Below are positions 1-8,008 of a stretch of DNA of 64,000 nucleotides, one piece after another. The position numbers and the translations under genes were made by a program. Origin of the DNA: Variovorax sp. ZS18.2.2 (lineage in GTDB: Bacteria > Pseudomonadota > Gammaproteobacteria > Burkholderiales > Burkholderiaceae_C); NCBI RefSeq assembly GCF_024701975.1, contig NZ_JANLNM010000009.1:248001-312000 (forward strand). The letters run 5' to 3'. The notes under the pieces were generated by a model. It was not told the DNA's origin, ran no database searches, and worked only from the letters and a program-made list of their open reading frames with translations. Numbering within the stretch: the first letter of the stretch is position 1; each line of letters starts with the position of its first letter.

Positions 1-5
1 CGCCG

Positions 6-314
6 ATGCAGCAAGCCGGCGTGCTCAACCAGATATTGGCGACGCTGGGGCCGGCCGCTGCGTCGATGCTGGCGGGCGGGGTGCTCGGGCGAATGCTGCA
101 GCCCGGGCAGACCCAACTCACGCCGGAGCAGGCCTCGCAGCTGTCACCCGCGCAGGTGACGGAGATTGCAGCGCATGCCGAAGAGCAGCACGCGGGGGTG
201 ATCGACGAGGTGAGCCGGTTCTATGCGCAGCACTCGGGGTTGGTGAAGACGCTGGGTGGGGCGGTGTTGGCGATTGCGTTGGCGAAGATGAAAGAGAACG
301 CGACGCGAGGGTGA
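6..314 (+). CDS. Small hypothetical protein, possibly 5'-truncated
   Basis: Unrecognised protein of at least 102 residues. The reading frame is open to the window edge, so the ATG at base 6 may not be the true start. It has a hydrophobic, glycine- and alanine-rich N-terminal half, a central helix beginning LTPEQASQLSPAQ, an acidic/His stretch, and a second hydrophobic segment near residues 80-93 (LGGAVLAIALA). That pattern could fit a small membrane-associated helical protein, but no catalytic motif is visible. It is convergent with the broken immunity gene that follows, so it probably marks the edge of the T6SS island and is not part of it. Confidence 0.5.
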   Translation: MQQAGVLNQILATLGPAAASMLAGGVLGRMLQPGQTQLTPEQASQLSPAQVTEIAAHAEEQHAGVIDEVSRFYAQHSGLVKTLGGAVLAIALAKMKENATRG

Positions 315-371
315 GGGTTGGTGTGGAGACAGGACAGGTTCCCTTTGCGAAACCGGGCCGGTGCACCATCG

Positions 372-900
372 TCACCTCGTTGGCAGATTCGCCAACTCCG
401 GCATCGGCGGCGCAGTGGGCCGCAGGCGAATGCTCTTGAGCAGCGCATTCAATCGTTCCATGCTCTGCTCGAACGGCGGCGGATTGACGGAGAGTTCGGG
501 CGCTTCGAGTCGTGTGTAGCTGCGCATGTCCACCAGGATCGAAGGCAGCACGAAAGTGTTCTGCCAGCCGCCGTAGCCCGTGAACACGCTGTAGACATTC
601 ATGGGCTTGGCGCGCTGGTAATTTTCCGCTTCAAGATGTTGCTTCGCCAACAGGGCGCGTTGAGGTCTGATCCCATCGCGCTTGCGGCACCATGTGGTGC
701 GGTACGTCGATCAGGTAACGGCCGATGCATCGGGTCACGGGGTTCTGCGTCAATCGATCCATGTTCAGTTTTTCTTGAGGAGTGAGTGCCGCAACCGGGG
801 CCGGTTTGCAGCCGGCAACGAACAGAAGGACGAAGAGGGCTGAGAGCGCGACCGCCGATGCCCGGTGGCCCAACCGAAATGGGTGTCTCGCGCGATTCAC
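372..900 (-). pseudogene. Broken second Tli4-type immunity lipoprotein gene
   Basis: Remnant of a T6SS lipase-immunity lipoprotein. The N-terminal part (GTG at 900) encodes a signal peptide with lipobox VAGC (Cys31) and about 79 residues almost identical to the intact immunity protein at 1084-2274. The frame then diverges after ARWD and stops near 631. A second frame (650 to 372) encodes 92 residues ending in a Tli4-like C-terminal pattern (VYSVFTGYGGWQNTFVLPSI). The two pieces lie in different frames and the centre of the gene is missing. The C-terminal piece differs from the intact neighbour, so the two halves may have different origins. It is probably non-functional, though a secreted 89-residue stub could still be made. 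Confidence 0.75.
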
Positions 901-1011
901 TTGCTGTCCGGGTAGGCCAACGGCGTCTTGGCAACGCCCTGGGCGATGTGCACGATGGACTGAAGCGTGAACTGGCGGGCTGCCTCGGAGTCTTTATAGG
1001 CCAGTTCAGTG
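667..1011. repeat. Direct repeat copy 1 (lipase tail plus immunity start)
   Basis: About 345 bp closely matching 2041-2385 at a constant offset of 1374 bp. On the minus strand it carries the last ~38 codons of the lipase (read as SEAARQFTLQSIVHIAQG) followed by the first ~79 codons of the immunity gene. It is therefore a copied effector/immunity junction. Confidence 0.85.
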
Positions 1012-1016
1012 GCTGG
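901..1016 (-). pseudogene. Orphan C-terminal fragment of Tle4-like lipase
   Basis: Minus-strand codons read ELAYKDSEAARQFTLQSI and end LAYPDSK plus TGA. They match the last ~36 residues of the lipase at 2271-3920 with few changes. No lipase coding lies upstream. The TGA overlaps the GTG of the decayed immunity gene exactly as in the intact pair. It is a scar of a lost or partly copied effector gene. Confidence 0.8.
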
Positions 1017-1083
1017 CATGGGGCAGGATCATGGGGATGCAGCGGGTCATGACTTCAATGCAGAAATCGCACCAGTGCATCAG

Positions 1084-2274
1084 TCAGAAGGCCCCGGTGC
1101 GCAGCCGGAGGGTTTTTGTGACCACGTCCCACAAGCCCACTGCCTCCGCCTCGGTCAGCGGCGCCTTCTCCAGCGGTGGGCGCATGTTGTATTGGTCCGG
1201 GTCTTTCGGGTCCGGGGGCTGGAGTTCTTCCTTGCCGTTGAAGAGCTTCATCGTGAAATACGGTTTGCGGAACCCGCTGTCCAGCGAATGCCCTTCGGCC
1301 AGAAATCGATGTCCTCGGACACGCGCATCGGTGCGAACAGCAGCCAGCCATTCGTCGAAGGGCTCGCCGGCATCGGTGCGCGTTTGCTTGCGCAGCGTCC
1401 GGAACAAAGGGTCGTCCTTGATCTCCATGGGCTCCACTTTGCGGACCCGATCCAGCAGGGTGTCCTCCCCGCCGCCGATCTGGTCCGAACTGAAGGTCAG
1501 CAGAAGCCCCCTGACTTCTGTCGAATACCAGATCTCCCGGGTGACATAGTCCTTTTCTTTTGCTGGTCGGCCCGTATCGCTGACAAAGCCGTTGTGAATG
1601 CAGATGCCGGGATCGGTGGGCACTTCGGCCTCGGCGCGGCCCCTCACTCGAGCGTAGACGCCTTGCAGCTCGGCGAGCTTTCTAGGCACATCACCAATCA
1701 TTCCCTTGAACAAGGGTTCGTCACGATCTTCAGGATATGAGAAGTCAGATCCCTCTATGGTGGCAACTATCAGATGCCCCTCCTTCCATCCAAACACTTC
1801 AAGGTTCCGGTCATATCTGCCAGAAGTGCCTTTGGCTGAATTGAAAAGCATCGCTGGCGCAACGTCGTTACCTATCCGTGTGGCAGATTGCAAAACAGGC
1901 AATTCCGGCGTTCCAATGAGCTTGGCATCCTGCAATTCTTGGTGTCGCTTTTGAAGCGCCACATCAAATGCGCCCCGCTCCATGGGCTCAACAAAAACTG
2001 ACACACCGTCCCGGTAGTGGCCTACCTTCTCTGCTGGCAATCGATCCCATCGCGACTGCGGCACCATGTGGCGCGGCACGTCGATCAGGTAGCGGCCGAT
2101 GCATCGGGTCACGGGGTCTTGCGCCAGTCGATCCATGTTCAGTTTCTCTTGAGGAGTGAGTGCCGCGACCGGAGCCGGTTTGCAGCCGGCAACGAACAGA
2201 AGAACGAAGAGGGTTGAGAGCGCGACCGCCGATGCCCGGTGGCCCAACCGAAATGGGCGTCTAGCGCGATTCAC
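1084..2274 (-). CDS. Tli4-like T6SS lipase immunity lipoprotein
   Basis: Predicted periplasmic lipoprotein of 396 residues that should neutralise the adjacent lipase in self or kin cells. The signal peptide ends in lipobox VAGC with Cys31 as the lipidation site. The rest is a soluble mixed alpha/beta protein with no enzymatic motif. Its length and its position after a Tle4-like lipase match the Tli4 immunity family (family assignment from recall). The GTG start at 2274 overlaps the lipase stop as GTGA, which indicates translational coupling, so immunity is made with toxin. A broken relative lies just downstream. Confidence 0.75.
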   Translation of the reverse strand: MNRARRPFRLGHRASAVALSTLFVLLFVAGCKPAPVAALTPQEKLNMDRLAQDPVTRCIGRYLIDVPRHMVPQSRWDRLPAEKVGHYRDGVSVFVEPMERGAFDVALQKRHQELQDAKLIGTPELPVLQSATRIGNDVAPAMLFNSAKGTSGRYDRNLEVFGWKEGHLIVATIEGSDFSYPEDRDEPLFKGMIGDVPRKLAELQGVYARVRGRAEAEVPTDPGICIHNGFVSDTGRPAKEKDYVTREIWYSTEVRGLLLTFSSDQIGGGEDTLLDRVRKVEPMEIKDDPLFRTLRKQTRTDAGEPFDEWLAAVRTDARVRGHRFLAEGHSLDSGFRKPYFTMKLFNGKEELQPPDPKDPDQYNMRPPLEKAPLTEAEAVGLWDVVTKTLRLRTGAF

Positions 2275-2385
2275 TTGCTGTCCTGGTAGGCCAATGGCGT
2301 TTTGCTCACGCCCTGGGCGATGTGCACGATGGACTGAAGCGTGAACTGCCGGGCGAGCTCGGAATCTTTGTAGGCTGGCTCATGG
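2041..2385. repeat. Direct repeat copy 2 (intact effector/immunity junction)
   Basis: Partner of 667-1011. It covers the end of the intact lipase gene and the start of the intact immunity gene. Differences from copy 1 are scattered substitutions, so the duplication is not brand new. Confidence 0.85.
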
Positions 2386-3920
2386 CCCACGCTGACTTTA
2401 AGCGTGGCGTTCATGCGGGCCTTGAGCGCCACGCCGGAGCGCTTGGGCACAGTACCGTCGCCAGGCTCGTCGGGGCCAGCCAAGGTGAAGTGTTGAATCT
2501 GGAATCGCGCGTAGCTGTTTGAGTCCTTGACTGGCGTTGTCACAGTACGCGTATCTTCCAGTTGACCCTTCAAAGGCAGACCTTGCAGCGGATCGGCCTC
2601 GGGTTGATTGGGCTTGATGCGCCCACTGCGTCGCCATGTGACGGTGCCGAATGCCTTGAACGCATCGCTGTCGCCGTAGAAAGCGTAGCTGCAGGGGTGG
2701 TATTTTTCTTTGATCTCCTGGTGGAATTCTTTGACTCGCCTCATTTGCTTAGTGAACTTGAGCCAATCTCCATCGAGCTGTGCCTTCTTCTCCGCAGACC
2801 CCTCCGGATGATTCGGCTTGAGCGGATTGATGAGGTCCTCTTCGCACATGCTCCACCACTGTCCGCGCGAAGCGTAAATTTGAGAGTAGGGGTCGATGCC
2901 ACCGGCCCCGTCGGCCTTGGGCAGGCTCAGCACCACCCGGTCGCCGTCCATGATCTTCAGCCAGTCCGCGCCGTATTCGGGTGTCGGCAGCAACTGAAGC
3001 GGACCCGCCGCCTCCGACAAGACGGCGGTCATTTCCGCCGCATCGCCGCCCAGAATCTCGGCAGTCTGCTTGCCCGCAAAACTGCCGTCGCTCTCGGTGC
3101 CTGCTTTCATGCGCCGGTAGACCGCGCCCGAGCCGATGGTAGGCATCACGCCATGCACCACGCCCATTACCTTCTCTTTCATGCCGGCAATGTGCTCGAT
3201 GCAGTAGCGGGCCACAAAACCACCCATCGAGTGCGTCACCAGAATGACCTGGTCGCACATCTTCTTGTCCCGGATATAGCGCGCCCTGATCTCCGAGATG
3301 CGCTGCGCAAGGCGCTTTGCCGATATGGCGTTGTCCTGCAGCCAGTTGTAGCCGCACGCATACACCGGAAGCCGGTATCTGTAGCTCAAGCCGACCTCAT
3401 CGCGCGTGATCGCAGCTTCGCCTTCGGCACCCAGGAGCGTTGCGATCAAGGCGCTGCGCTGGCCGTTGCCTGCATTGTCGAAATTGTTGAGCTCATGCTC
3501 CAGCCAAACCAGAAACGGGGCGTAGCTCATCGCACCCACTTCACCCCAGCCGCGCCGCTTCAATTCTTCGTCGCTCTGTGCGGTTCCCTCGGGGAGTGCG
3601 CCGCCGTCATAGACTTTGCACTCATCGGGAACCAGCAGCTTCTTGCGCTCCTTCGCATCCACCGTTCGCCAGCTCTTGAGCATCGTCCCGGCGCCATCGA
3701 GCAGCCACCGGGTCTCCTCGTCAGCACAGGTGAGATTGCTCCCCATCACCCCCGGCACGAAGATCACCGGAATGATGCGATCCGGCACCATCGAAACGAC
3801 GGCCGCGCTGTTGTCTGGCGGGCTCATCGGGGATTTCCACTCCGGGTTTCCCTTTCGGTCGTAGGTTGCGTTAACCGGTCGATCTTGTGTCGGGGTTGCT
3901 TTGGTTGCTTGGGTGGCCAT
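2271..3920 (-). CDS. Tle4-like T6SS lipase effector (alpha/beta hydrolase)
   Basis: Predicted antibacterial phospholipase/lipase of 549 residues. A PGAP1/LCAT-type start, IPVIFVPGVMGSNL at residues 50-63, supplies the oxyanion strand. The nucleophile elbow is THSMGG with Ser231. A GDGTVP motif at 487-492 is typical of LCAT-like hydrolases, and His513 (GHEPAYKD) is the likely catalytic His. No signal peptide is present, as expected for T6SS cargo. It lies 3 bases after vgrG and overlaps its immunity gene, which supports delivery by that spike into the target periplasm. The Tle4 subfamily rests on fold and the Tli4-like partner; Tle3-like is less likely. Confidence 0.8.
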   Translation of the reverse strand: MATQATKATPTQDRPVNATYDRKGNPEWKSPMSPPDNSAAVVSMVPDRIIPVIFVPGVMGSNLTCADEETRWLLDGAGTMLKSWRTVDAKERKKLLVPDECKVYDGGALPEGTAQSDEELKRRGWGEVGAMSYAPFLVWLEHELNNFDNAGNGQRSALIATLLGAEGEAAITRDEVGLSYRYRLPVYACGYNWLQDNAISAKRLAQRISEIRARYIRDKKMCDQVILVTHSMGGFVARYCIEHIAGMKEKVMGVVHGVMPTIGSGAVYRRMKAGTESDGSFAGKQTAEILGGDAAEMTAVLSEAAGPLQLLPTPEYGADWLKIMDGDRVVLSLPKADGAGGIDPYSQIYASRGQWWSMCEEDLINPLKPNHPEGSAEKKAQLDGDWLKFTKQMRRVKEFHQEIKEKYHPCSYAFYGDSDAFKAFGTVTWRRSGRIKPNQPEADPLQGLPLKGQLEDTRTVTTPVKDSNSYARFQIQHFTLAGPDEPGDGTVPKRSGVALKARMNATLKVSVGHEPAYKDSELARQFTLQSIVHIAQGVSKTPLAYQDSK

Positions 3921-3923
3921 GCT

Positions 3924-6900
3924 TCAGCTCTCGGGTAGAAGCCGAAATGAAAGTTGTTCGATTCCGCTGCTCTTTTGCACGTCGGTCCGGCCTTGGGCAT
4001 CGGTCGTTCCGCGAACGACGGTTCCATCAGCACGCGCTATTTCGTACTTGCGGTTTGCAACAGGCCGGTTGTCGAAGGGCCAGCGCAATACAAATTGCTC
4101 ATCGAATGGCGCTGTATCCCATCTGTTGAGTTCATAGCTCAGCGTGGTCGGCCCTGCAAGCTTCCTTTGCACCGCGTGATAAGTGATCTTCCCCGGACAC
4201 TCGAACGTGATGTCCCCGTTCTGCAACGTGATCGATGCACCCTGCGCAGTGGCAATGCGAATCTTCTTCTTCGCCGCGAACTCCACCGTCTTGTCGGTAC
4301 TCGCGATCTTCAGCGCATCCTTCGCCTGTACCCGAAGCTCGTCATGCTGCGCCTGAAAGTCCAGGTCATCACTGCCCGCGATGATCGACAGGCCCGCCTC
4401 AGCATCCGCCTTCTGCGCCCCGGCCAACAACCCGATGGCCTGCCCGCTATGCACCCTCAGCACATCGGCCAACGCAAGGTTGATATCCCCACCGCTGGCC
4501 AACGTCGCAGTCTCACCCGCCACGATCTGCAGTTGCTGCCCCGCCACCATCGCAAGCCCGCCGCGCGCGGCCAGCGCCACAACGGCATCGGTCGTGTGCG
4601 GCACCTTGCCATCGCCAGTGGCAACGGACTTGTCCGACGCATCCAAATAAGCCGTCTCCAGCACATCGCCCGTCACCATGCCGCCCGCCGCGTGCTGCAT
4701 CGCCGCGTAAGGCGCGCGCTCCTTGTCGAGCTGTGAAACGTTGGCCTTTTCAGCACCGATATGTCCGGCCAGTTGCACTGTCTCGTGCTTCATCGCTGCT
4801 TCGCTCAGCGCCTGCCCCAGCTGCTGCACTTGCTTTAGCAACGCCATGCCAGCGGCAAAGTCGCCAACGGGTTCAAGTTGCTTTCCACCCGCCCCGTGAT
4901 ACGTACTCAACAGCACGCCCTTGCCGCCACGCAACGCCGCATAGCCATCGGTACGCAGCTCGAGCCCCTGCCCCCGGAAGCTTCCACGGAAGTTATCCGC
5001 CTGATGAATCAGATGCCCCAGGTTCAGCTGGCTGTGCGCCGTGCTCGCATGCAGTTGCACACGCAGTTGCTGGTTCGAATCGTCGAACACCAACTGGCTG
5101 AACCCGTCGCCGCCGAACTCCTTCGTCTTGAAGCCACTCAGCGCCGCGGCGTTTCGATGGCCCTTGTCATCCGCGCTCGAACCGTGCCAAGCCGGCGCGT
5201 GGCCAGCCGCAAGATTGGCCTGCGCGCTCGACGATGCGTTGCTCGCTTGCGCAAAGACATCGCTCTCCTGACCCTGGCTCGAGCCTTCCTGATTGCGCGA
5301 TGCACCACCAGGCGTAGGCTCGATGCCGCCATCGCCGCGTCCGTTGTAGAGCGCACCGACGATCACCGGCTGGTCGACATCGAGGTCGACGAACTTCACC
5401 AGCACTTCTTGCCCGATGCGCGGCAGCCATTGCCAGCCCATGCCGGGACCGGCCTGGCGTTGCGCCACGCGAATCCATCGCGTGCTGCGATTGTCCTTCG
5501 CGTCGCCGCTGTTGTTCTGCGTATCGCCGCCGGCCGACTCGGTCTGCCAGTGGAATCGCACGCGCACGTCGCCGCGGTCATTGCAATAAAGCTCGTCGGC
5601 ACCGTTCGGCGAAGTCTCGCCAGAGGGCCCGACGACGATCGCGCTGTGCACGCCACTGGCCGTGGGCTTCGCATGGAGCCGCGCGCCATCGGCGGCCGCG
5701 AGCACGGGTCGCCAGGGGCGATCCACATGCACGGCCGAGAAGCTGTTGGCATAGCCGAGCGTCTTCGCCGCGGCAAGGCTCTGCGCTTGCGGATGGACAT
5801 CGTTCGCTTCGTCGTGCGCACCGCCCGTGGCCGTCGGCACCAGCCCGAACACATCGTCTTCGGCAGTGACGGATGCACAAGGCCTGTCGAACACAAGGTG
5901 CTCCGACAGGTCACCCAACTGCGCGGCAATCGATGCCGCGGTGTCCTTCGGCAGATTGTTGATGCCCACATGCTCGACGGTGTCCAGCAGCAGCGCGGGC
6001 TTCGCCTGCAAGCCAAGCGCCGGTGCATCGTCGACTTCGATGCGCGTGCCCGCGCGCAGCGTGCGCACGGTGCTGTGGCCGAGCATCACGTCGGCGCGGC
6101 ACTCGGCTGCTTCCATCATCAGGCCGGCATAGCGCTCCAGCGTGCGGTTGCTGTCCCAGCCGCGGCTGCGGTCGTTCAGGCCGAGCACGTCGTCGTATTC
6201 GATGCGCGGCGCATTCTTGCCGCCGACCGCAAACCGCGCGGCGGCGCTGCCCGCCAACTGGCGCTTGCCATCGACGTTCCACGCGCTCAGGTGCACCTGC
6301 GCCACCGACTGCCGCATGCGGCGCACCAGCGCCTGCACGGCATCGCTGCGCTCCTGCGAACTCTTGCGATGAAAGCGGATGGGCGAACCCGGGTCCGCGG
6401 GCTGCGCATCGTTCGCCGAGAAGATCACGAGCTTGTGCCCCATGGGCGCCTTCTCGTCTTCCTCGATGCGCCAGGCCAGGCCCTCTTCGGTCAGCAAGCG
6501 CGAGAAGAAATCGAAGTCGCTCTCGCGGTATTGCGTGCAATAGGTGCGAACCGGCGCATCGGCCAGGAAGCCGCTCACCTCGGAAGAGAAGGCCCAGCTG
6601 CCCGCGTCGGCATACGGAGCGAGCGCGCGCTCGATGATGTCCGCCACCGAGCGTTGCTGGAACACCTGGCTGCGCCCCTGCTGCGTGGCCAGCCAGATCC
6701 ACGGCACGAGCGTGAGGCGATAGCGTGCGAGGCCGCCGTCGGAGCCGAGCGACTCCACCGCGCGGATGAGGCCGGTGCGCTTGCCGGTCGAGCCGTTGGC
6801 CAGCACGGTGATCAGCGTGAGAGGCTGGTCGATCATCGACGAGAGCGCGAGATCGGCGCGCAGGCTCAGGCAGACGATGCGCATCTCGAACGGCTGCGAC

Positions 6901-7043
6901 ACGGCCTCGCGCTGCACCCAGCCCTCGACACGCAGGGCGTCGATGCTGGCGTTCGTTGTGGAAGCGCCTGGAACCTCGAGACGGTAGAGCCGGTTGGTCT
7001 GACTGAGTTCGGCCCAGAGCGCGCTGCGGTCAGCGGATGGCAT
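3924..7043 (-). CDS. vgrG: VgrG spike protein with C-terminal TTR-like extension
   Basis: Type VI tip protein (TssI) of 1039 residues, longer than a core VgrG. Features in order are the gp27-like N-terminal region (QYRESDFDFFSRLLTEEG is the classic VgrG signature), the gp5 OB-fold with QEVLVKFVDLDVDQPVIVGALYNG, a DUF2345-type repeat-rich needle, and a final ~70 residues (from DEQFVLRW through GTTDAQGRTDVQKSSG) that look like a transthyretin-like beta domain. In other systems such extensions bind Tle cargo. The gene directly precedes the lipase, so this domain probably loads it. It forms an operon with the upstream membrane protein gene (27-base gap). Confidence 0.93.
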   Translation of the reverse strand: MPSADRSALWAELSQTNRLYRLEVPGASTTNASIDALRVEGWVQREAVSQPFEMRIVCLSLRADLALSSMIDQPLTLITVLANGSTGKRTGLIRAVESLGSDGGLARYRLTLVPWIWLATQQGRSQVFQQRSVADIIERALAPYADAGSWAFSSEVSGFLADAPVRTYCTQYRESDFDFFSRLLTEEGLAWRIEEDEKAPMGHKLVIFSANDAQPADPGSPIRFHRKSSQERSDAVQALVRRMRQSVAQVHLSAWNVDGKRQLAGSAAARFAVGGKNAPRIEYDDVLGLNDRSRGWDSNRTLERYAGLMMEAAECRADVMLGHSTVRTLRAGTRIEVDDAPALGLQAKPALLLDTVEHVGINNLPKDTAASIAAQLGDLSEHLVFDRPCASVTAEDDVFGLVPTATGGAHDEANDVHPQAQSLAAAKTLGYANSFSAVHVDRPWRPVLAAADGARLHAKPTASGVHSAIVVGPSGETSPNGADELYCNDRGDVRVRFHWQTESAGGDTQNNSGDAKDNRSTRWIRVAQRQAGPGMGWQWLPRIGQEVLVKFVDLDVDQPVIVGALYNGRGDGGIEPTPGGASRNQEGSSQGQESDVFAQASNASSSAQANLAAGHAPAWHGSSADDKGHRNAAALSGFKTKEFGGDGFSQLVFDDSNQQLRVQLHASTAHSQLNLGHLIHQADNFRGSFRGQGLELRTDGYAALRGGKGVLLSTYHGAGGKQLEPVGDFAAGMALLKQVQQLGQALSEAAMKHETVQLAGHIGAEKANVSQLDKERAPYAAMQHAAGGMVTGDVLETAYLDASDKSVATGDGKVPHTTDAVVALAARGGLAMVAGQQLQIVAGETATLASGGDINLALADVLRVHSGQAIGLLAGAQKADAEAGLSIIAGSDDLDFQAQHDELRVQAKDALKIASTDKTVEFAAKKKIRIATAQGASITLQNGDITFECPGKITYHAVQRKLAGPTTLSYELNRWDTAPFDEQFVLRWPFDNRPVANRKYEIARADGTVVRGTTDAQGRTDVQKSSGIEQLSFRLLPES

Positions 7044-7070
7044 CGTTGTGATTCGCGTCGGCGCGGAAGC

Positions 7071-7883
7071 TCATGGTTTGCATCGCTGGCCGGACTTGCA
7101 GTCCGCCGCGACCTCGGCCAGCGCCGCCGGCTGCGGCGCGGGGTCGGGTGCCTTGCTGCGCTTGAGCAGGGCCGTCAGCAGATCGGTGTCGGGGTCGGGC
7201 TTGCCGGAGCGCGGAGTCGCTTGGGTGGCATCGTTGGTTCGCCGCGGCGTCTTCGGTTTGTTGGCGGCCGTCTTCACGGACTTGCCGTTGGCCGCATGCG
7301 CGGGCTGCTTCGACGATGCGACATTCACCGGCTTCTTTGCAGCCGCAGTGCTCGTCGTCTTCTCGGCGCGCGGTGGCTTTGCGGCCGCGGCGCGCGCCGA
7401 CTTGCCCGCAGGCGGTACGACCATGGGCTGCGCGCCGATGGCCGCGAACGGCGTGGATTGTTGCTGCTGTTGAGAAGGTGACGCTGTGTCGCCCTCGACG
7501 ATGCGTGCTGTGGACGGCTCAGGCGCAGCGGGTGCCGCAGCACCAGCAGGAGCGGGTATCTCGGGCGCCGGCGGTGCAGCGGGCGCAGCCTCGGCGGCCG
7601 GTGCAGGTTTCGCTGGCGCAGCAACTGCGATGTTCACCGACGCATCGGCGCGTTTCGATTGCAGCTGGTAGGTCGTGGCACCCGCAACGCCGATCAGCAG
7701 CGCGAGAGAAGCCCACACGCCCGGCCGCTTGAAGAAGGACCGCGCACCGCTCTCGCGGCCGCCCAACTGCGCGAGCACGCGCGTGGATTCCGCGTTGGGT
7801 GTCGCAGACGATGTGTCTGCGGCGGGAGTGCTCGAACCGAGCAGGCTCGGCCGTCCCTTGTTGTCGTCTGGCGCGCCCATCAT
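7071..7883 (-). CDS. Uncharacterised membrane protein, Ala/Pro/Lys-rich, vgrG operon
   Basis: Unrecognised protein of 270 residues. From the ATG at 7883 it has a short N-terminal cytoplasmic part, one membrane span (VWASLALLIGVAGATTYQL), a long low-complexity Ala/Pro then Lys/Ala-rich segment that should be periplasmic and extended, and a C-terminal piece with two cysteines (ADCKSGQRCKP). The shape resembles a membrane-anchored, wall-spanning linker. It is first in the operon with vgrG, lipase and immunity, and divergent from the M15 peptidase gene. The adjacent ATG at 7880 is an alternative start. The start is preceded by an overlapping 9-codon leader frame. Confidence 0.65.
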   Translation of the reverse strand: MMGAPDDNKGRPSLLGSSTPAADTSSATPNAESTRVLAQLGGRESGARSFFKRPGVWASLALLIGVAGATTYQLQSKRADASVNIAVAAPAKPAPAAEAAPAAPPAPEIPAPAGAAAPAAPEPSTARIVEGDTASPSQQQQQSTPFAAIGAQPMVVPPAGKSARAAAAKPPRAEKTTSTAAAKKPVNVASSKQPAHAANGKSVKTAANKPKTPRRTNDATQATPRSGKPDPDTDLLTALLKRSKAPDPAPQPAALAEVAADCKSGQRCKP

Positions 7884-7909
7884 GGATGGGTGGTCCCGAA
7901 AGCAGGCAT
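7880..7909 (-). other. Possible 9-codon leader peptide frame
   Basis: On the minus strand a good Shine-Dalgarno (GGAG at 7920-7917) lies 7 bases before an ATG that opens MPAFGTTHP and stops at TGA. The TGA overlaps the ATG of the downstream membrane protein gene as ATGA. The downstream gene lacks its own clear ribosome site, so it may be translated by coupling to this leader. Confidence 0.35.
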
Positions 7910-7940
7910 GTTTTTTCTCCCCGCGGCTTATGGTGTGACC

Positions 7941-7976
7941 CACGCAACGTTGCAACTTGGATGCAGTTGTTGCGTG
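7941..7976. promoter_or_regulatory. Nested dyad in divergent T6SS promoter region
   Basis: CACGCAAC (7941-7948) and GTTGCGTG (7969-7976) form a perfect 8-bp inverted repeat with a 20-base spacer. Inside lie palindromes GCAACGTTGC (7944-7953) and GTTGCAAC (7949-7956). It sits between the divergent start regions of the 7071-7883 operon and the M15 peptidase gene, so it is a plausible operator. The protein that binds it is unknown. Confidence 0.45.
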
Positions 7977-8008
7977 CGAGTGGTTCGAAGTGTTGTGCGA
8001 CTCATACA

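Noticed and set aside
4878-7481. Long plus-strand open frame opposite the first vgrG
   Set aside because: Composition is dominated by Arg, Ala and His, and it spans the vgrG start and the next gene boundary, so it is an antisense shadow.
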